Shown: positions 31,102 to 43,820 of the stretch, piece after piece
How the letters are laid out: each line of letters opens with the position of its first letter
Numbering within the stretch: the stretch's first letter is position 1
Origin: Blastococcus sp. HT6-4
Lineage (GTDB): Bacteria; Actinomycetota; Actinomycetes; Mycobacteriales; Geodermatophilaceae
Assembly: GCF_039679125.1 (NCBI RefSeq)
Contig: NZ_CP155551.1
Location: 124,001-188,000, forward strand
Reading direction: 5' to 3'
Length of the DNA stretch: 64,000 bases
The notes under the pieces: generated by a model
Seen by the model: the letters and a program-made list of their open reading frames with translations, nothing else
Told to the model about the DNA's origin: nothing
Databases searched by the model: none
Translations under genes and position numbers: made by a program

Positions 31102-32205
31102 TCACGCCTTGACGATCGCGGCGACCGGGCCGCCGCCCGACGGGCCCTGGTGCACCGCGGCCACCGAGACGAACACCGCCGGGTCGCCGGTCACCGACGC
31201 GGTCACGCCGCCGACGGTCGCCTTGATCTGGCGGTGCCAGGAGACGTCCGAGTCGTCGAGCATCGCGTTGCGCCGGCCACGCACCTTGCCGTCGGGCGAG
31301 GCCTCGCACTTGAGGAACACGTTGACCAGCCGGTCGCCGAGGTCGGTGTGGTGCGGCCGCTCGGGCAGCTCGAGGCCGGCGTCGCGGATGGCGTTCCAGA
31401 TGCCGTCCTGGTCGAGGGCGTCCTTCATCACCGAGTGGCCGACGCGGTAGTTGCCGCCGTGCCCGCGGGCGTTGCCGACGACGACGATCTGCGCACGGTC
31501 CAGCTCCACGCCCGACGAGCACGAGGCGACGGCGCTGTAGAGGGAGAGGTCGCGCATGATCTGCTCCTGCGTCGGCATCTCGATCTCGCCGAGCGCCACC
31601 GCGATGCCCAGCGCCGTCGTGCCGTTGGAGATGTCCATCGAGCCGTGCGGCTCCTCCAGGATGGTCGTCTCCCCGCGCTGGTGGGCGTCGCGGATCGTGT
31701 CGATCGTCAGCAGCGGCGTCTTCGTCTGCACGTAGTGGACGTCGGCCGGGTCGGTGATGCCGGCGGCCTCCATCGCCTTCTTCACACCCTCGGCGCACTT
31801 CTCGACCATCGCGACGCGGCCGATGTCCTCGGGCAGCAGGACGTCGCTCATCGCGTAACCCACGGTCAGCCGCGGCTCGTCGGTCTTCTCGACCGAGTCC
31901 TCGGGCAGCGTCGCGAAGACGGTCGCGTGCGGGCTGATGACGCCGTCGGTGCCGCCGGACCACACGATCGGGATGTCGGCGACGTCCTCCTTCGACCGGC
32001 TGCCCTTCTCGAGCAGGACCTCGCGGAAGGCGCGGTCGGCGATGATCCGGGTGTAGTCGTTGATCCCGCCGTTGCCCTCGGTCTTGCCGATGACGGCGAT
32101 GACCCGGTCGGCCTCCATCACGCCGTCGTCGATGAGCTTGGCGAGCTCGGAGGCGTCACTGACGTTGTGCAGCGGGACCTTGCGGACCTCGATCGGTGCG
32201 GGCAT
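31102..32205 (-). CDS. Ring-opening amidohydrolase, probable barbiturase
   Basis: A 367-residue enzyme of the cyanuric acid hydrolase/barbiturase family, built of three repeated units that each supply a Ser-Lys pair around a central active site. The three serine loops are visible: [12 protein letters not shown] (S83), [12 protein letters not shown] (about 225-236) and [14 protein letters not shown] at the end. Length and wording ([45 protein letters not shown]) are close to what I recall of Rhodococcus barbiturase, which opens barbiturate to ureidomalonate. Cyanuric acid cannot be excluded as substrate. Carbamate kinase lies 11 bases upstream in the same operon, and its promoter carries the motif shared with the hydroxylase genes. 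Confidence 0.88.
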   Translation of the reverse strand: MPAPIEVRKVPLHNVSDASELAKLIDDGVMEADRVIAVIGKTEGNGGINDYTRIIADRAFREVLLEKGSRSKEDVADIPIVWSGGTDGVISPHATVFATLPEDSVEKTDEPRLTVGYAMSDVLLPEDIGRVAMVEKCAEGVKKAMEAAGITDPADVHYVQTKTPLLTIDTIRDAHQRGETTILEEPHGSMDISNGTTALGIAVALGEIEMPTQEQIMRDLSLYSAVASCSSGVELDRAQIVVVGNARGHGGNYRVGHSVMKDALDQDGIWNAIRDAGLELPERPHHTDLGDRLVNVFLKCEASPDGKVRGRRNAMLDDSDVSWHRQIKATVGGVTASVTGDPAVFVSVAAVHQGPSGGGPVAAIVKA

Positions 32206-32216
32206 GCGGGTTCCCT

Positions 32217-33170
32217 TCAGGAGTTGGTGACGACGGTGCCGACGTCGTCGCCACTGACGGCGTCGGCGATGTGCTCGAGCGAGGTGATGACGGCGCGCCG
32301 GCCGCCATGGGAGAGGAAGCGCAGCGCCGCCTCCACCTTGGGGCCCATCGATCCTCGGGCGAACTGCCCGGCCGCCGCCAGTTCACGCATCTCGGCGACG
32401 GTCACCCGGCCCAGCGGGCGCTGCGACGGGGTGCCGAAGTCGATCATCACGTTCGGGACGTCGGTGGCGATGACGAGCGTGTCGGCGTCGACGTCGCGGG
32501 CGAGGATCGCGGCGGTCAGGTCCTTGTCGATGACGGCCTCGACGCCGCGCAGCGCGTGCCCGTCCACCCCGTCATCGATCACGGGGACGCCGCCGCCACC
32601 GGCGCAGACGACGACGAACCCGGCGGCGACCAGGGCGTGCACCGCCGCGGAGTCGACGACAGCCAGCGGCTCGGGGGAGGCGACGACGCGGCGCCAGCCC
32701 TTCTCCCCGCGGTCCTCCCAGATCTGGCCGAGTGAGACGAACCGGTCCGCCTGTTCGCGGGGGAGGTAGCGGCCGACCGGCTTGGAGGGCTCGGCGAAGT
32801 GTGGGTCGTCGGCGTCGACCAGCGTGCGGGTGATCAGCCCGGCGGTGCGCTGGGGGAGGCCGCGCACCTGCAGGGCGGCATCCAGCTCGTCGGCGAGCGT
32901 GAAGCCGATCGTGGCCTGGGTCTGCGCGACGTTCCAGTCCAGCGGCACGGGAGGGACCTCGTGCGCGGCCAGCTCGTTCTTCACGAGGAGGTTGCCCACC
33001 TGCGGGCCGTTGCCGTGGGTGAGGACCACGTCGACGCCCGCGGCGACGACGTCGGCGATGTGCGCGGCCGCCTCGCCCAGTGCCGCGCGCTGGGCGCCCG
33101 GTGTCGCCGACCCGTCGGGGCCGGTCATGGCGTTGCCGCCCAGGGCGATGACCACGCGGCGGGATGTCAC
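32217..33170 (-). CDS. arcC: Carbamate kinase
   Basis: A 317-residue amino-acid-kinase-fold enzyme. It opens [11 protein letters not shown], and has the substrate loop [19 protein letters not shown] (about 48-66), the [11 protein letters not shown] and [12 protein letters not shown] phosphate loops and the late KVEAALRFL helix, all diagnostic of carbamate kinase. In catabolism it turns carbamoyl phosphate and ADP into ATP, ammonia and CO2. No arginine deiminase genes are near; the partner is barbiturase, so carbamoyl phosphate should come from pyrimidine breakdown. GTG start at 33170; the shared regulatory motif lies 35 bases upstream. Confidence 0.95.
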   Translation of the reverse strand: MTSRRVVIALGGNAMTGPDGSATPGAQRAALGEAAAHIADVVAAGVDVVLTHGNGPQVGNLLVKNELAAHEVPPVPLDWNVAQTQATIGFTLADELDAALQVRGLPQRTAGLITRTLVDADDPHFAEPSKPVGRYLPREQADRFVSLGQIWEDRGEKGWRRVVASPEPLAVVDSAAVHALVAAGFVVVCAGGGGVPVIDDGVDGHALRGVEAVIDKDLTAAILARDVDADTLVIATDVPNVMIDFGTPSQRPLGRVTVAEMRELAAAGQFARGSMGPKVEAALRFLSHGGRRAVITSLEHIADAVSGDDVGTVVTNS

Positions 33171-33204
33171 CCCGCCGACCCTAGACCGATTTCCCTTAGC
33201 GGTG

Positions 33205-33218
33205 AAGTACCTGAGCGC
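33205..33218 (-). promoter_or_regulatory. Shared regulon motif, copy 3 (carbamate kinase-barbiturase promoter)
   Basis: AAGTACCTGAGCGC matches 13 of 14 bases of the same box upstream of the hydroxylase operon (15257-15273), and is oriented the same way relative to its gene. The accompanying GTCACTxTGTCACCG box is absent; TTAGCGG stands just before the motif instead. Confidence 0.65.
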
Positions 33219-33224
33219 GGAGGC

Positions 33225-33758
33225 TCAACTCGGTTCCGTGGGCGGGTCGTCCCCGGTCGAGATCGTCCGCTGTGCCCAGGCGACGTCCCGCCATTGCCCG
33301 TGCTTCCACCCGATCCGCCGGTACGTGCCGATCGGCTCGAAGCCCAGTGCCCGGTGCAGCCCCTCGCTCGGCTCGTTGGGCAGCGTCATCCCGGTCACGA
33401 CGGTGCGGTAGCCCCGCGCCGCGAGCCGCTCGAACAGCGCCCCGTAGAGGGCGCGTCCCCCGCCGCCCCGCCGTCGTCCGGCCTCCAGGTAGACGCTGAC
33501 CTCGCACGACCAGCGGTAGGCGGCGCGCTCCTTGTACGGCCCGCCGTAGGCGTAACCGACCACGCGGCCGTCGTCCTCGAGCACCAGCCAGGCGTGCGCG
33601 CGCAGGGCCGCGGTGATCCGGCCGGCCATCTGCTCGACCGTCGGCGGCTCGGTCTCGAAGGTGATCGCCGTGTCGGTGACGTACGGGGCGTAGATCGCGG
33701 CGCACGCGGCGGCGTCGTCCACGGTGGCATCGCGGACGACCGGCGCGGGGGCACTCAT
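33225..33758 (-). CDS. GNAT acetyltransferase (phosphinothricin acetyltransferase-like)
   Basis: A 177-residue GNAT protein. It starts RDATVDDAAACAAIYAPYVTDTAITFETEPPT, the typical opening of the PAT/MnaT subfamily (amino-acid-analogue N-acetyltransferases), and has the acetyl-CoA loop as EAGRRRGGGGRALYGALFE (about 92-110), followed by MTLPNEPSEGLHRALGFEPIGTYRRIGWKHGQW, again typical. The family acetylates phosphinothricin, methionine sulfoximine or related amines in the cytoplasm. It ends 7 bases before the regulon motif of the carbamate kinase operon; both are on the minus strand. Confidence 0.92.
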   Translation of the reverse strand: MSAPAPVVRDATVDDAAACAAIYAPYVTDTAITFETEPPTVEQMAGRITAALRAHAWLVLEDDGRVVGYAYGGPYKERAAYRWSCEVSVYLEAGRRRGGGGRALYGALFERLAARGYRTVVTGMTLPNEPSEGLHRALGFEPIGTYRRIGWKHGQWRDVAWAQRTISTGDDPPTEPS

Positions 33759-33897
33759 GATCACGAACGTAGGACGGCGGCGCCCCGTCGTGGAGGTGAC
33801 GTCGGCCACCCGGCCCTGCCGTCGTCCCCGCCGTGCCCGCGGCCCGGTCGTCGACGCCCCCCGCGACCGGGCGGCACCGGTGCGACGTGACGGACCG

Positions 33898-34731
33898 TCA
33901 GCGGCGCCAGAAGTCGAAGCGGTCGCGCCCGGGCCGGAACCCCGCCGCCTCGGCGACGGCGACCGCGAGGTCGAACTTCTGCCCCACCGCGGTCGGGGCG
34001 TGCGCGTCGCTGCCGAAGCTCACGGCCTCACCGCCCTCCTCGTGGAACCAGCGCACCTGGTCGGCCGAGGCCAGCGGGCTGCTCGTGTTGATCTCCAGTG
34101 CCCGGCCGCTGCCCGCCAGCGCGCGGAACACCGCCCGGTACTCCTCCTCGTAGTCCTTCTCCACGTACCGGTCCGGCCCGCCGGGCCAGTACCGGCGGGG
34201 GAAGTCCACGTGGGCGAGCACCTGGAAGACGTCGCTGCTCTCGATCATCCCGACCATCTCGCCGAGGTAGCGCCGCATGGTCGCGTCGGCGTCGACGTGC
34301 AGCAGCCGGCCGACGCCGACCAGCCGGCCGGCGTCGCTGAGCGAGTGCAGTGAGCCGAGGATGCGGTCGACCGGGGAGCTCTCCAGGTGGCGGGCGATGC
34401 TCGCGGCGAACAGGTGTGGCTCGCCGGTCTCGATGCCGGACCAGATGCGCAGCTCGGGGAACCGGCCGCGCACCTCCTCGAGCTCGGCGAAGTAGCCCTC
34501 GACGTCGATGGGCAGCTGGTGCGCGGGGTGCCGGTCGAGCAGTCCGTCCGCGGTCGCGCGGTCCTCGGCATGCCAGACCGTGAAGTCGAGGTGCTCGGTG
34601 AACGCGATCGCGGGCAGGCCCTGGGCGATCGCCCGCTCGCAGGCCCGCCGCATGGTCGAGGAGTCGGGGGTGTCCCACGACCAGTGCGTGTGCACGTGGT
34701 TGTCCGGCGGTCGCTGCCCCTGGTGTGCCAT
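33898..34731 (-). CDS. PHP-domain phosphoesterase (histidinol-phosphatase-like)
   Basis: A 277-residue metal-dependent phosphoesterase. The four PHP motifs are in order: HVHTHWSWD (about 12-20), FTEHLDF (about 45), GIETGEPH (about 97) with the HVDFPRR histidine (about 172), and SDAHAP near the C terminus (about 245). This combination binds three metal ions. The length and the ARACERAIAQGLPAIAFTEH layout fit HisK-type histidinol phosphatases, but family members act on other phosphates too, and no histidine genes are near. It is divergent from the helicase gene. Confidence 0.88.
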   Translation of the reverse strand: MAHQGQRPPDNHVHTHWSWDTPDSSTMRRACERAIAQGLPAIAFTEHLDFTVWHAEDRATADGLLDRHPAHQLPIDVEGYFAELEEVRGRFPELRIWSGIETGEPHLFAASIARHLESSPVDRILGSLHSLSDAGRLVGVGRLLHVDADATMRRYLGEMVGMIESSDVFQVLAHVDFPRRYWPGGPDRYVEKDYEEEYRAVFRALAGSGRALEINTSSPLASADQVRWFHEEGGEAVSFGSDAHAPTAVGQKFDLAVAVAEAAGFRPGRDRFDFWRR

Positions 34732-34811
34732 CGCCTGTGGATTCTCCACCGTCGTCCCCAGGTCCCGCGCGGGCACCCGTTCCGTCCCTCTGCATGCCTA
34801 CTGTCGTCGTC

Positions 34812-37034
34812 ATGAGCACCGCCGCACCGCCGTCCTCGATCGCCGACGAGGCCCTGGAGATCCTGCGGGAGCTCACCGGCCGGCCCGACGCGGTCTTCCG
34901 CGAAGGTCAGGACGCCGCCGTCGCCGCGCTGGTCGAGCGTTCCCAGCGCGCGCTGGTCGTCCAGCGCACCGGGTGGGGCAAGTCGGCCGTCTACTTCGTC
35001 TCCACTGCGCTGCTCCGCCGCCGGGGCGCCGGCCCCACGCTGCTGGTGAGCCCGCTGCTGGCCCTGATGCGCGACCAGGTCGCCGCCGCCGCCCGCGCCG
35101 GCATCCGGGCGGTGGAGATCTCCAGCGCCAACATGACCGAGTGGGACGACATCGCCGCCCGCCTGGCCGCCGACGACGTCGACGTCCTCCTCGTCTCCCC
35201 GGAGCGGCTCACCAACCCGCGGTTCCGCGAGGAGCAGCTGCCCGGCCTCGTCGCCCGCTGCGGGCTGGTCGTCGTCGACGAGGCGCACTGCGTCTCCGAC
35301 TGGGGCCACGACTTCCGGCCCGACTACCGCCGCATCCGCGACCTGCTGGGCACGCTGCCGGCCGGCACCCCGGTGCTGGCGACGACGGCGACGGCGAACG
35401 AGCGGGTGGTGGCCGACGTCGCCGAGCAGCTGGGCGCCGGCGGCGTGGAGGTCACCACGGTGCGGGGGCCGCTGTCCCGCGACTCGCTGCGGCTCGGGGT
35501 GCTGCGGCTGCCCACCGACCGCGCGCGGCTGGCCTGGCTGGCCTCGCACCTGACCGACCTCCCGGGCAGCGGCATCGTCTACACCCTGACCGTGGCCGCG
35601 GCCGAGGAGACGGCCAACCTGCTCCGCGACGCGGGCCACGAGGTTCGGGCCTACACCGGCCGGCTCGACGACGACGACCGCAAGGACGCCGAGGAGGCGC
35701 TCCGGCAGAACCGGGTGAAGGCCCTGGTCGCCACCTCGGCGCTGGGCATGGGCTTCGACAAGCCGGACCTGGGCTTCGTCGTCCACCTCGGGGCGCCCTC
35801 CTCGCCGGTCAGCTACTACCAGCAGGTGGGCCGTGCGGGGCGTGCCGTCGAGCACGCCGACGTCCTCCTCCTGCCCGGGCCCGAGGACATCGCGATCTGG
35901 CAGTGGTTCGCCACGTCGTCCATGCCGCGGGAGGACCACGCCGCCGCGGTGCTGACGGCGATGGCCGACGGCAAGGCCTGGTCGGTGGCCCGGCTGGAGA
36001 CCGTGGCCGACGTGCGGCGGTCCCGGCTCGAGCTCCTGCTCAAGGTCCTCGCCGTCGACGGCGCGGTGGAGCGGGTGCAGGGCGGCTGGCGCTCGACCGG
36101 CCGGCCCTGGGTCTACGACGCCGACCGCTACGCCCGCGTCGCCCGCACCCGGGAGGCCGAGCAGCGGTCGATGCTCTCCTACGCCAAGCCGGTGGACGAG
36201 GCCGAGTGCCGCATGGCGTTCCTCCAGTCGGCCCTCGACGACCCCACCGCCGCCCCGTGCGGCCGCTGCGACGTCTGCACCGGTCCCTGGTACGCCACCG
36301 ACGTCCCGGAGGCCGCGGCGGAGGCGGCCTCGGCGGCTCTCGACCGGCCCGGCGTGGAGCTGGCGCCGCGTGCCATGTGGCCCACCGGCGCCGACCGCCT
36401 CGGCGTCGACGTCAAGGGCAAGATCCCGTCGTCGGAGCAGCTGGAGACCGGCCGCGCCGTCGCCCGGCTCACCGACCTCGGGTGGGGCCAGCGGCTCCGG
36501 GCCCTGCTCGGTGACGACGGCGTCGGCGGCGTGGTGCAGCTCGACCTGGAGGCGCCGAGCCTGGAGGAGGACCCGGACGCGGCGTTCGACGTCCCGGTGC
36601 GCCGCTCGGTCTCCGACGTCCCGCCGGACGACGAGCTGCTCCGCGCGTGCGGCCGGGTCCTGGCCGCCTGGGACTGGAAGGAGCGGCCGGCCGCCGTGGT
36701 GGCGGTGCCGTCGCGTCGACGCCCCCAGCTCGTGGCCGGGGTGGCGCAGGGGCTGGCCCGCATGGGCCGGTTGCCCTACCTGGGGGAGCTCTCGCTCGCC
36801 CACGGCGGGCCGACCGGCCAGCCCGGCGGCAACAGCGCCTTCCGGCTCGCCGCCGTGTGGGACCGGGTCGTCGTGGGTCCGGAGCTCCGCGAGCGGCTGG
36901 CCTCGGTGTCGGGACCGGTGCTGCTGGTCGACGACCTGGCCGACTCCCGCTGGACCATGACCGTGGCCGGACGGGAGCTGCGCCGGGCCGGCGCATCCGC
37001 CGTGCTCCCCTTCGCCCTGGCCCTCAGCGCCTGA
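34812..37034 (+). CDS. RecQ-type DNA helicase with phosphoribosyltransferase-like C terminus
   Basis: A 740-residue superfamily 2 helicase. Walker A is RTGWGKS (52-58), DEAH box VVVDEAHCVSDWGHDFRPDY (about 155-174), motif III TATANE, motif VI YYQQVGRAGRA. A cysteine cluster (CGRCDVC about 480) fits the RecQ zinc module. The last 100 residues resemble a phosphoribosyltransferase: PVLLVDDLADSRWTMT (about 703-717) copies the PRPP loop. Such RecQ-PRTase fusions are seen in actinobacteria; the role of the added domain is not known. The ATG at 34812 is chosen for its fit to the family N terminus. The gene unwinds DNA in repair and restart. Confidence 0.9.
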   Translation: MSTAAPPSSIADEALEILRELTGRPDAVFREGQDAAVAALVERSQRALVVQRTGWGKSAVYFVSTALLRRRGAGPTLLVSPLLALMRDQVAAAARAGIRAVEISSANMTEWDDIAARLAADDVDVLLVSPERLTNPRFREEQLPGLVARCGLVVVDEAHCVSDWGHDFRPDYRRIRDLLGTLPAGTPVLATTATANERVVADVAEQLGAGGVEVTTVRGPLSRDSLRLGVLRLPTDRARLAWLASHLTDLPGSGIVYTLTVAAAEETANLLRDAGHEVRAYTGRLDDDDRKDAEEALRQNRVKALVATSALGMGFDKPDLGFVVHLGAPSSPVSYYQQVGRAGRAVEHADVLLLPGPEDIAIWQWFATSSMPREDHAAAVLTAMADGKAWSVARLETVADVRRSRLELLLKVLAVDGAVERVQGGWRSTGRPWVYDADRYARVARTREAEQRSMLSYAKPVDEAECRMAFLQSALDDPTAAPCGRCDVCTGPWYATDVPEAAAEAASAALDRPGVELAPRAMWPTGADRLGVDVKGKIPSSEQLETGRAVARLTDLGWGQRLRALLGDDGVGGVVQLDLEAPSLEEDPDAAFDVPVRRSVSDVPPDDELLRACGRVLAAWDWKERPAAVVAVPSRRRPQLVAGVAQGLARMGRLPYLGELSLAHGGPTGQPGGNSAFRLAAVWDRVVVGPELRERLASVSGPVLLVDDLADSRWTMTVAGRELRRAGASAVLPFALALSA

Positions 37035-37121
37035 CGGGCAGCTCAGTCCTCCCGACCCTCGCCCGCGCGCGGTGTGCGGCGGGGCGGCACCGCTCCCTCC
37101 GCCCGGGGGCTGTCCACAGCT

Positions 37122-37141
37122 TTTCGCACACATGTGCGAAA
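37122..37141. promoter_or_regulatory. LexA-like palindrome upstream of alkB
   Basis: TTTCGCACA-CA-TGTGCGAAA, perfect 9-base arms, 20 bases before the alkB start. The core CGCAC-N4-GTGCG has the spacing of the actinobacterial SOS box CGAAC-N4-GTTCG, with A to C and T to G in mirrored positions. Whether LexA accepts this variant is not known. Confidence 0.55.
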
Positions 37142-37161
37142 CCACGGGGTAGCGTGCCGGC

Positions 37162-37788
37162 ATGACGCTGGCGCACCAGCCCTCGATGTGGGACCTCGCC
37201 GACGAGGCGACGCTGGAGCCTCTGGACGGCCTGACCCGCCATGTCCTGGGCGCCGGCGCGTGGGTCGACCACCTGCCGGGCTGGGTCTCCGGCTCCGACG
37301 AGGTGCTCGAGGTCCTGCTCGGCGACATCGGCTGGCGGGAGGACCGCCGGCAGATGTACGAGCGCGAGGTCGCCGTCCCGCGGTTGCTGCGCTGGTACTC
37401 GGCCCGCGAGGAGCTGCCCCATCCGCTGCTGACGGACGCGCGGGCGCAGCTGAACCGCCACTACGGGCCGGAACTGGGCGAGCCGTTCGTCTCCGCCGGC
37501 ATGTGCCTGTACCGCGACGGCCGGGACAGCGTCGCCTGGCACGGGGACCGGATCGGCCGCGGGCGCTCCGCCGACACGATGGTCGCCATCGTGTCGTTCG
37601 GCTCGCCGCGCCCACTGCTGCTCCGCCCCGTGGGCGGGGGCGAGTCCCTGCGCTTCCCCCTGGGCCACGGGGACCTGGTGGTGATGGGCGGTTCCTGCCA
37701 GCGCACGTGGGAGCACTGCATCCCGAAGACGACGAAGCCGGTCGGGCCACGGGTGAGCGTCCAGTTCCGGCCACGGGGAGTGGCCTGA
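37162..37788 (+). CDS. alkB: AlkB-type 2-oxoglutarate/Fe(II) DNA dealkylase
   Basis: A 208-residue dioxygenase that removes alkyl groups from DNA or RNA bases by oxidation. Iron ligands H127 and D129 (WHGDR) and H185 (TWEHCIPK) are present, and the 2-oxoglutarate pair R197 and R203 is in PRVSVQFRPR with the normal R-x5-R spacing. The central GSPRPLLLRP and GDLVVMGGSCQ boxes are typical of AlkB. It follows a RecQ-type helicase and has a LexA-like palindrome in its promoter, so a DNA-damage role is likely. Confidence 0.95.
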   Translation: MTLAHQPSMWDLADEATLEPLDGLTRHVLGAGAWVDHLPGWVSGSDEVLEVLLGDIGWREDRRQMYEREVAVPRLLRWYSAREELPHPLLTDARAQLNRHYGPELGEPFVSAGMCLYRDGRDSVAWHGDRIGRGRSADTMVAIVSFGSPRPLLLRPVGGGESLRFPLGHGDLVVMGGSCQRTWEHCIPKTTKPVGPRVSVQFRPRGVA

Positions 37789-37959
37789 ACCCCGGTCCGA
37801 CCGGGGGACGCCGCCACGTCACCGGCGTGCGCCGGCGGGGCGGAGGGGCGCCCGGCCCCCCCTGCACGACCCCCTGGAGGACGTGTATGGTTCCTCCTGC
37901 ACCGAGCGAGAACGGACCGGGCCGCGAGGCCCGGGAAACCGCCGGAGGAACCCCCGAGG

Positions 37960-37988
37960 TTCAGCCGCTGCGGAGCTCGGTGTACATT
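37960..37988 (+). promoter_or_regulatory. Candidate rRNA promoter
   Basis: TTCAGC (37960-37965), 17 bases, TACATT (37983-37988), about 195 bases before the 16S rRNA. The spacing is ideal and the -10 is good, the -35 is weak. The whole stretch 37789-38183 has no gene and is the rRNA promoter and leader region; further promoters may be present in it. Confidence 0.45.
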
Positions 37989-38047
37989 GGAGAAACCGCC
38001 TCGAACGAAGGCCAAGGAATTGGCTGGGTTTCCTGCGCGTCCGCTCC

Positions 38048-38068
38048 TTGAGAACTCAACAGCGTGCC
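38048..38068 (+). other. rRNA leader element, 5' arm of the 16S processing stalk
   Basis: It begins TTGAGAACTCAACAG, the conserved actinobacterial rrn leader element linked to antitermination (BoxA region). Its 21 bases pair, with a few G-U pairs, with 39926-39946 after the 16S gene, forming the stem cut by RNase III. Confidence 0.75.
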
Positions 38069-38183
38069 GAAAGTCAGTGCCAAGTAATACCCCGTGCCAT
38101 GGCTCTTGTGGTTGTGGCAGGGATTCCTTTGGTTGATTGATATCGCGAGTGTCAGCTCGCGGTTCTCAGCTGTGATCAAATCA

Positions 38184-39710
<1,527 letters not shown>

Positions 39711-39925
39711 AGCACTGGCCGCGCCCCTCGTGGGTGTGGTCCAGAGCCGCGCTCGGACCGTGATGGTTCACCAGTCCTGGTGGGTCACGGGTGTTCGGGG
39801 TGGTGCTCGAGGGTGGAACGCTGACCAGTTCGGCCGGCAGCCTGGTGCTGCTCCTAGTACGGCCGCGCGCTCCTCTTGGGGGGTGTGTGGTGGGGAACGG
39901 GGTGGTGGGGGTTGGTCGGTTCGTA

Positions 39926-39946
39926 GGCACGCTGTTGGGTCCTGAG
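39926..39946 (+). other. 3' arm of the 16S processing stalk
   Basis: GGCACGCTGTTGGGTCCTGA and one more base are the reverse complement of 38048-38068 apart from G-U pairs and one mismatch. Confidence 0.75.
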
Positions 39947-40059
39947 GGAGCGGGGAACCGGTCTCTTGTGTCAGGGCCTCCTGGTTCTCGTACCGTCGTC
40001 GCCCCTGTGGGGGTGGCGGGTCTGGCGGGACGGTGTGGGGGGTGGCTGGTCGTACGTTG

Positions 40060-40086
40060 AGAACTGCACAGTGGACGCGAGCATCT
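40060..40086 (+). other. 5' arm of the 23S processing stalk
   Basis: AGAACTGCACAGTGGACGCG onward pairs with 43334-43361 behind the 23S gene; one mismatch in the first 20 bases and a small bulge after that. RNase III should cut here. Confidence 0.8.
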
Positions 40087-40164
40087 TCTGACTCTGAAGC
40101 AGAGTTTCAGTTTGTAGGCCCGTTTCTTGTTTCCTTCCGGGGGCGAGGAGCGGGATTTTTGTGT

Positions 40165-43293
<3,129 letters not shown>

Positions 43294-43333
43294 CACACCT
43301 ACCTTCTGGTGCTGTGAACGAGCTCGGATAACA

Positions 43334-43361
43334 AGATGTCACGCGTCCACTGTGCGGTTCT
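43334..43361 (+). other. 3' arm of the 23S processing stalk
   Basis: ACGCGTCCACTGTGCGGTTC and flanks are the reverse complement of 40060-40086. It lies between the 23S and 5S genes. Confidence 0.8.
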
Positions 43362-43399
43362 GAACGCACGAACCAGCCGGTTCGTACATGTTCACAGAG

Positions 43400-43518
43400 T
43401 TACGGCGGCCATGGCGAGAGGGAAACGCCCGGTCACATTCCGAACCCGGAAGCTAAGCCTTTCAGCGCCGATGGTACTGCCCTGGAGACGGGGTGGGAGA
43501 GTAGGACGCCGCCGGACA
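43400..43518 (+). rRNA. rrf: 5S ribosomal RNA
   Basis: Starts TTACGGCGGCCATGGCG and ends GGACGCCGCCGGACA, so the first and last 10 bases pair; the middle CCCGGTCACATTCCGAACCC and AGCGCCGATGGTACTGCC are standard. Length 119. No further rRNA or tRNA gene follows. Confidence 0.96.
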
Positions 43519-43528
43519 ACCATTCCCG

Positions 43529-43560
43529 AAGGGGCCCCAGCATCCGTGCTGGGGCCCCTT
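43529..43560 (+). terminator. rRNA operon terminator
   Basis: 14-base perfect arms (AAGGGGCCCCAGCA and its complement) around TCCG, followed by a short T-run, 10 bases after 5S. The stretch 43561-43820 behind it holds no gene I can support. Confidence 0.92.
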
Positions 43561-43820
43561 TCGGCATGCCCGGACCCGGTCGCACCAGCGCCACACCCGC
43601 GGACCGCGCACGCAGTGGCGGAGCATCCACGGAGCGCCGCATTCGCCGTTGTCTGACTCGATGCGGGCCGGCGGTCCTCCTGCGTGCCCGCACCCGCATA
43701 GACCCCGGCAGGCTGTCCCAGGTCGGCCGTCGGTGGTCGAGGGGGTGCGCCGCACACGGAGCTGGGCCGCCGTTCCGTCACGTGGTGGAACGAGGGCCCA
43801 GCGGTCGGGTGGAGCCTCGC

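Noticed and set aside
31102-32205. Cyanuric acid hydrolase of an s-triazine pathway
   Set aside because: No triazine genes (biuret or allophanate hydrolase) are near, and the wording fits barbiturase better; not fully excluded.
32217-33170. Arginine deiminase pathway (carbamate kinase)
   Set aside because: No arginine deiminase, ornithine carbamoyltransferase or antiporter gene nearby; it is paired with barbiturase instead.
43561-43820. Short plus- and minus-strand frames behind the rRNA operon
   Set aside because: No ribosome site, no recognisable product; probably non-coding.
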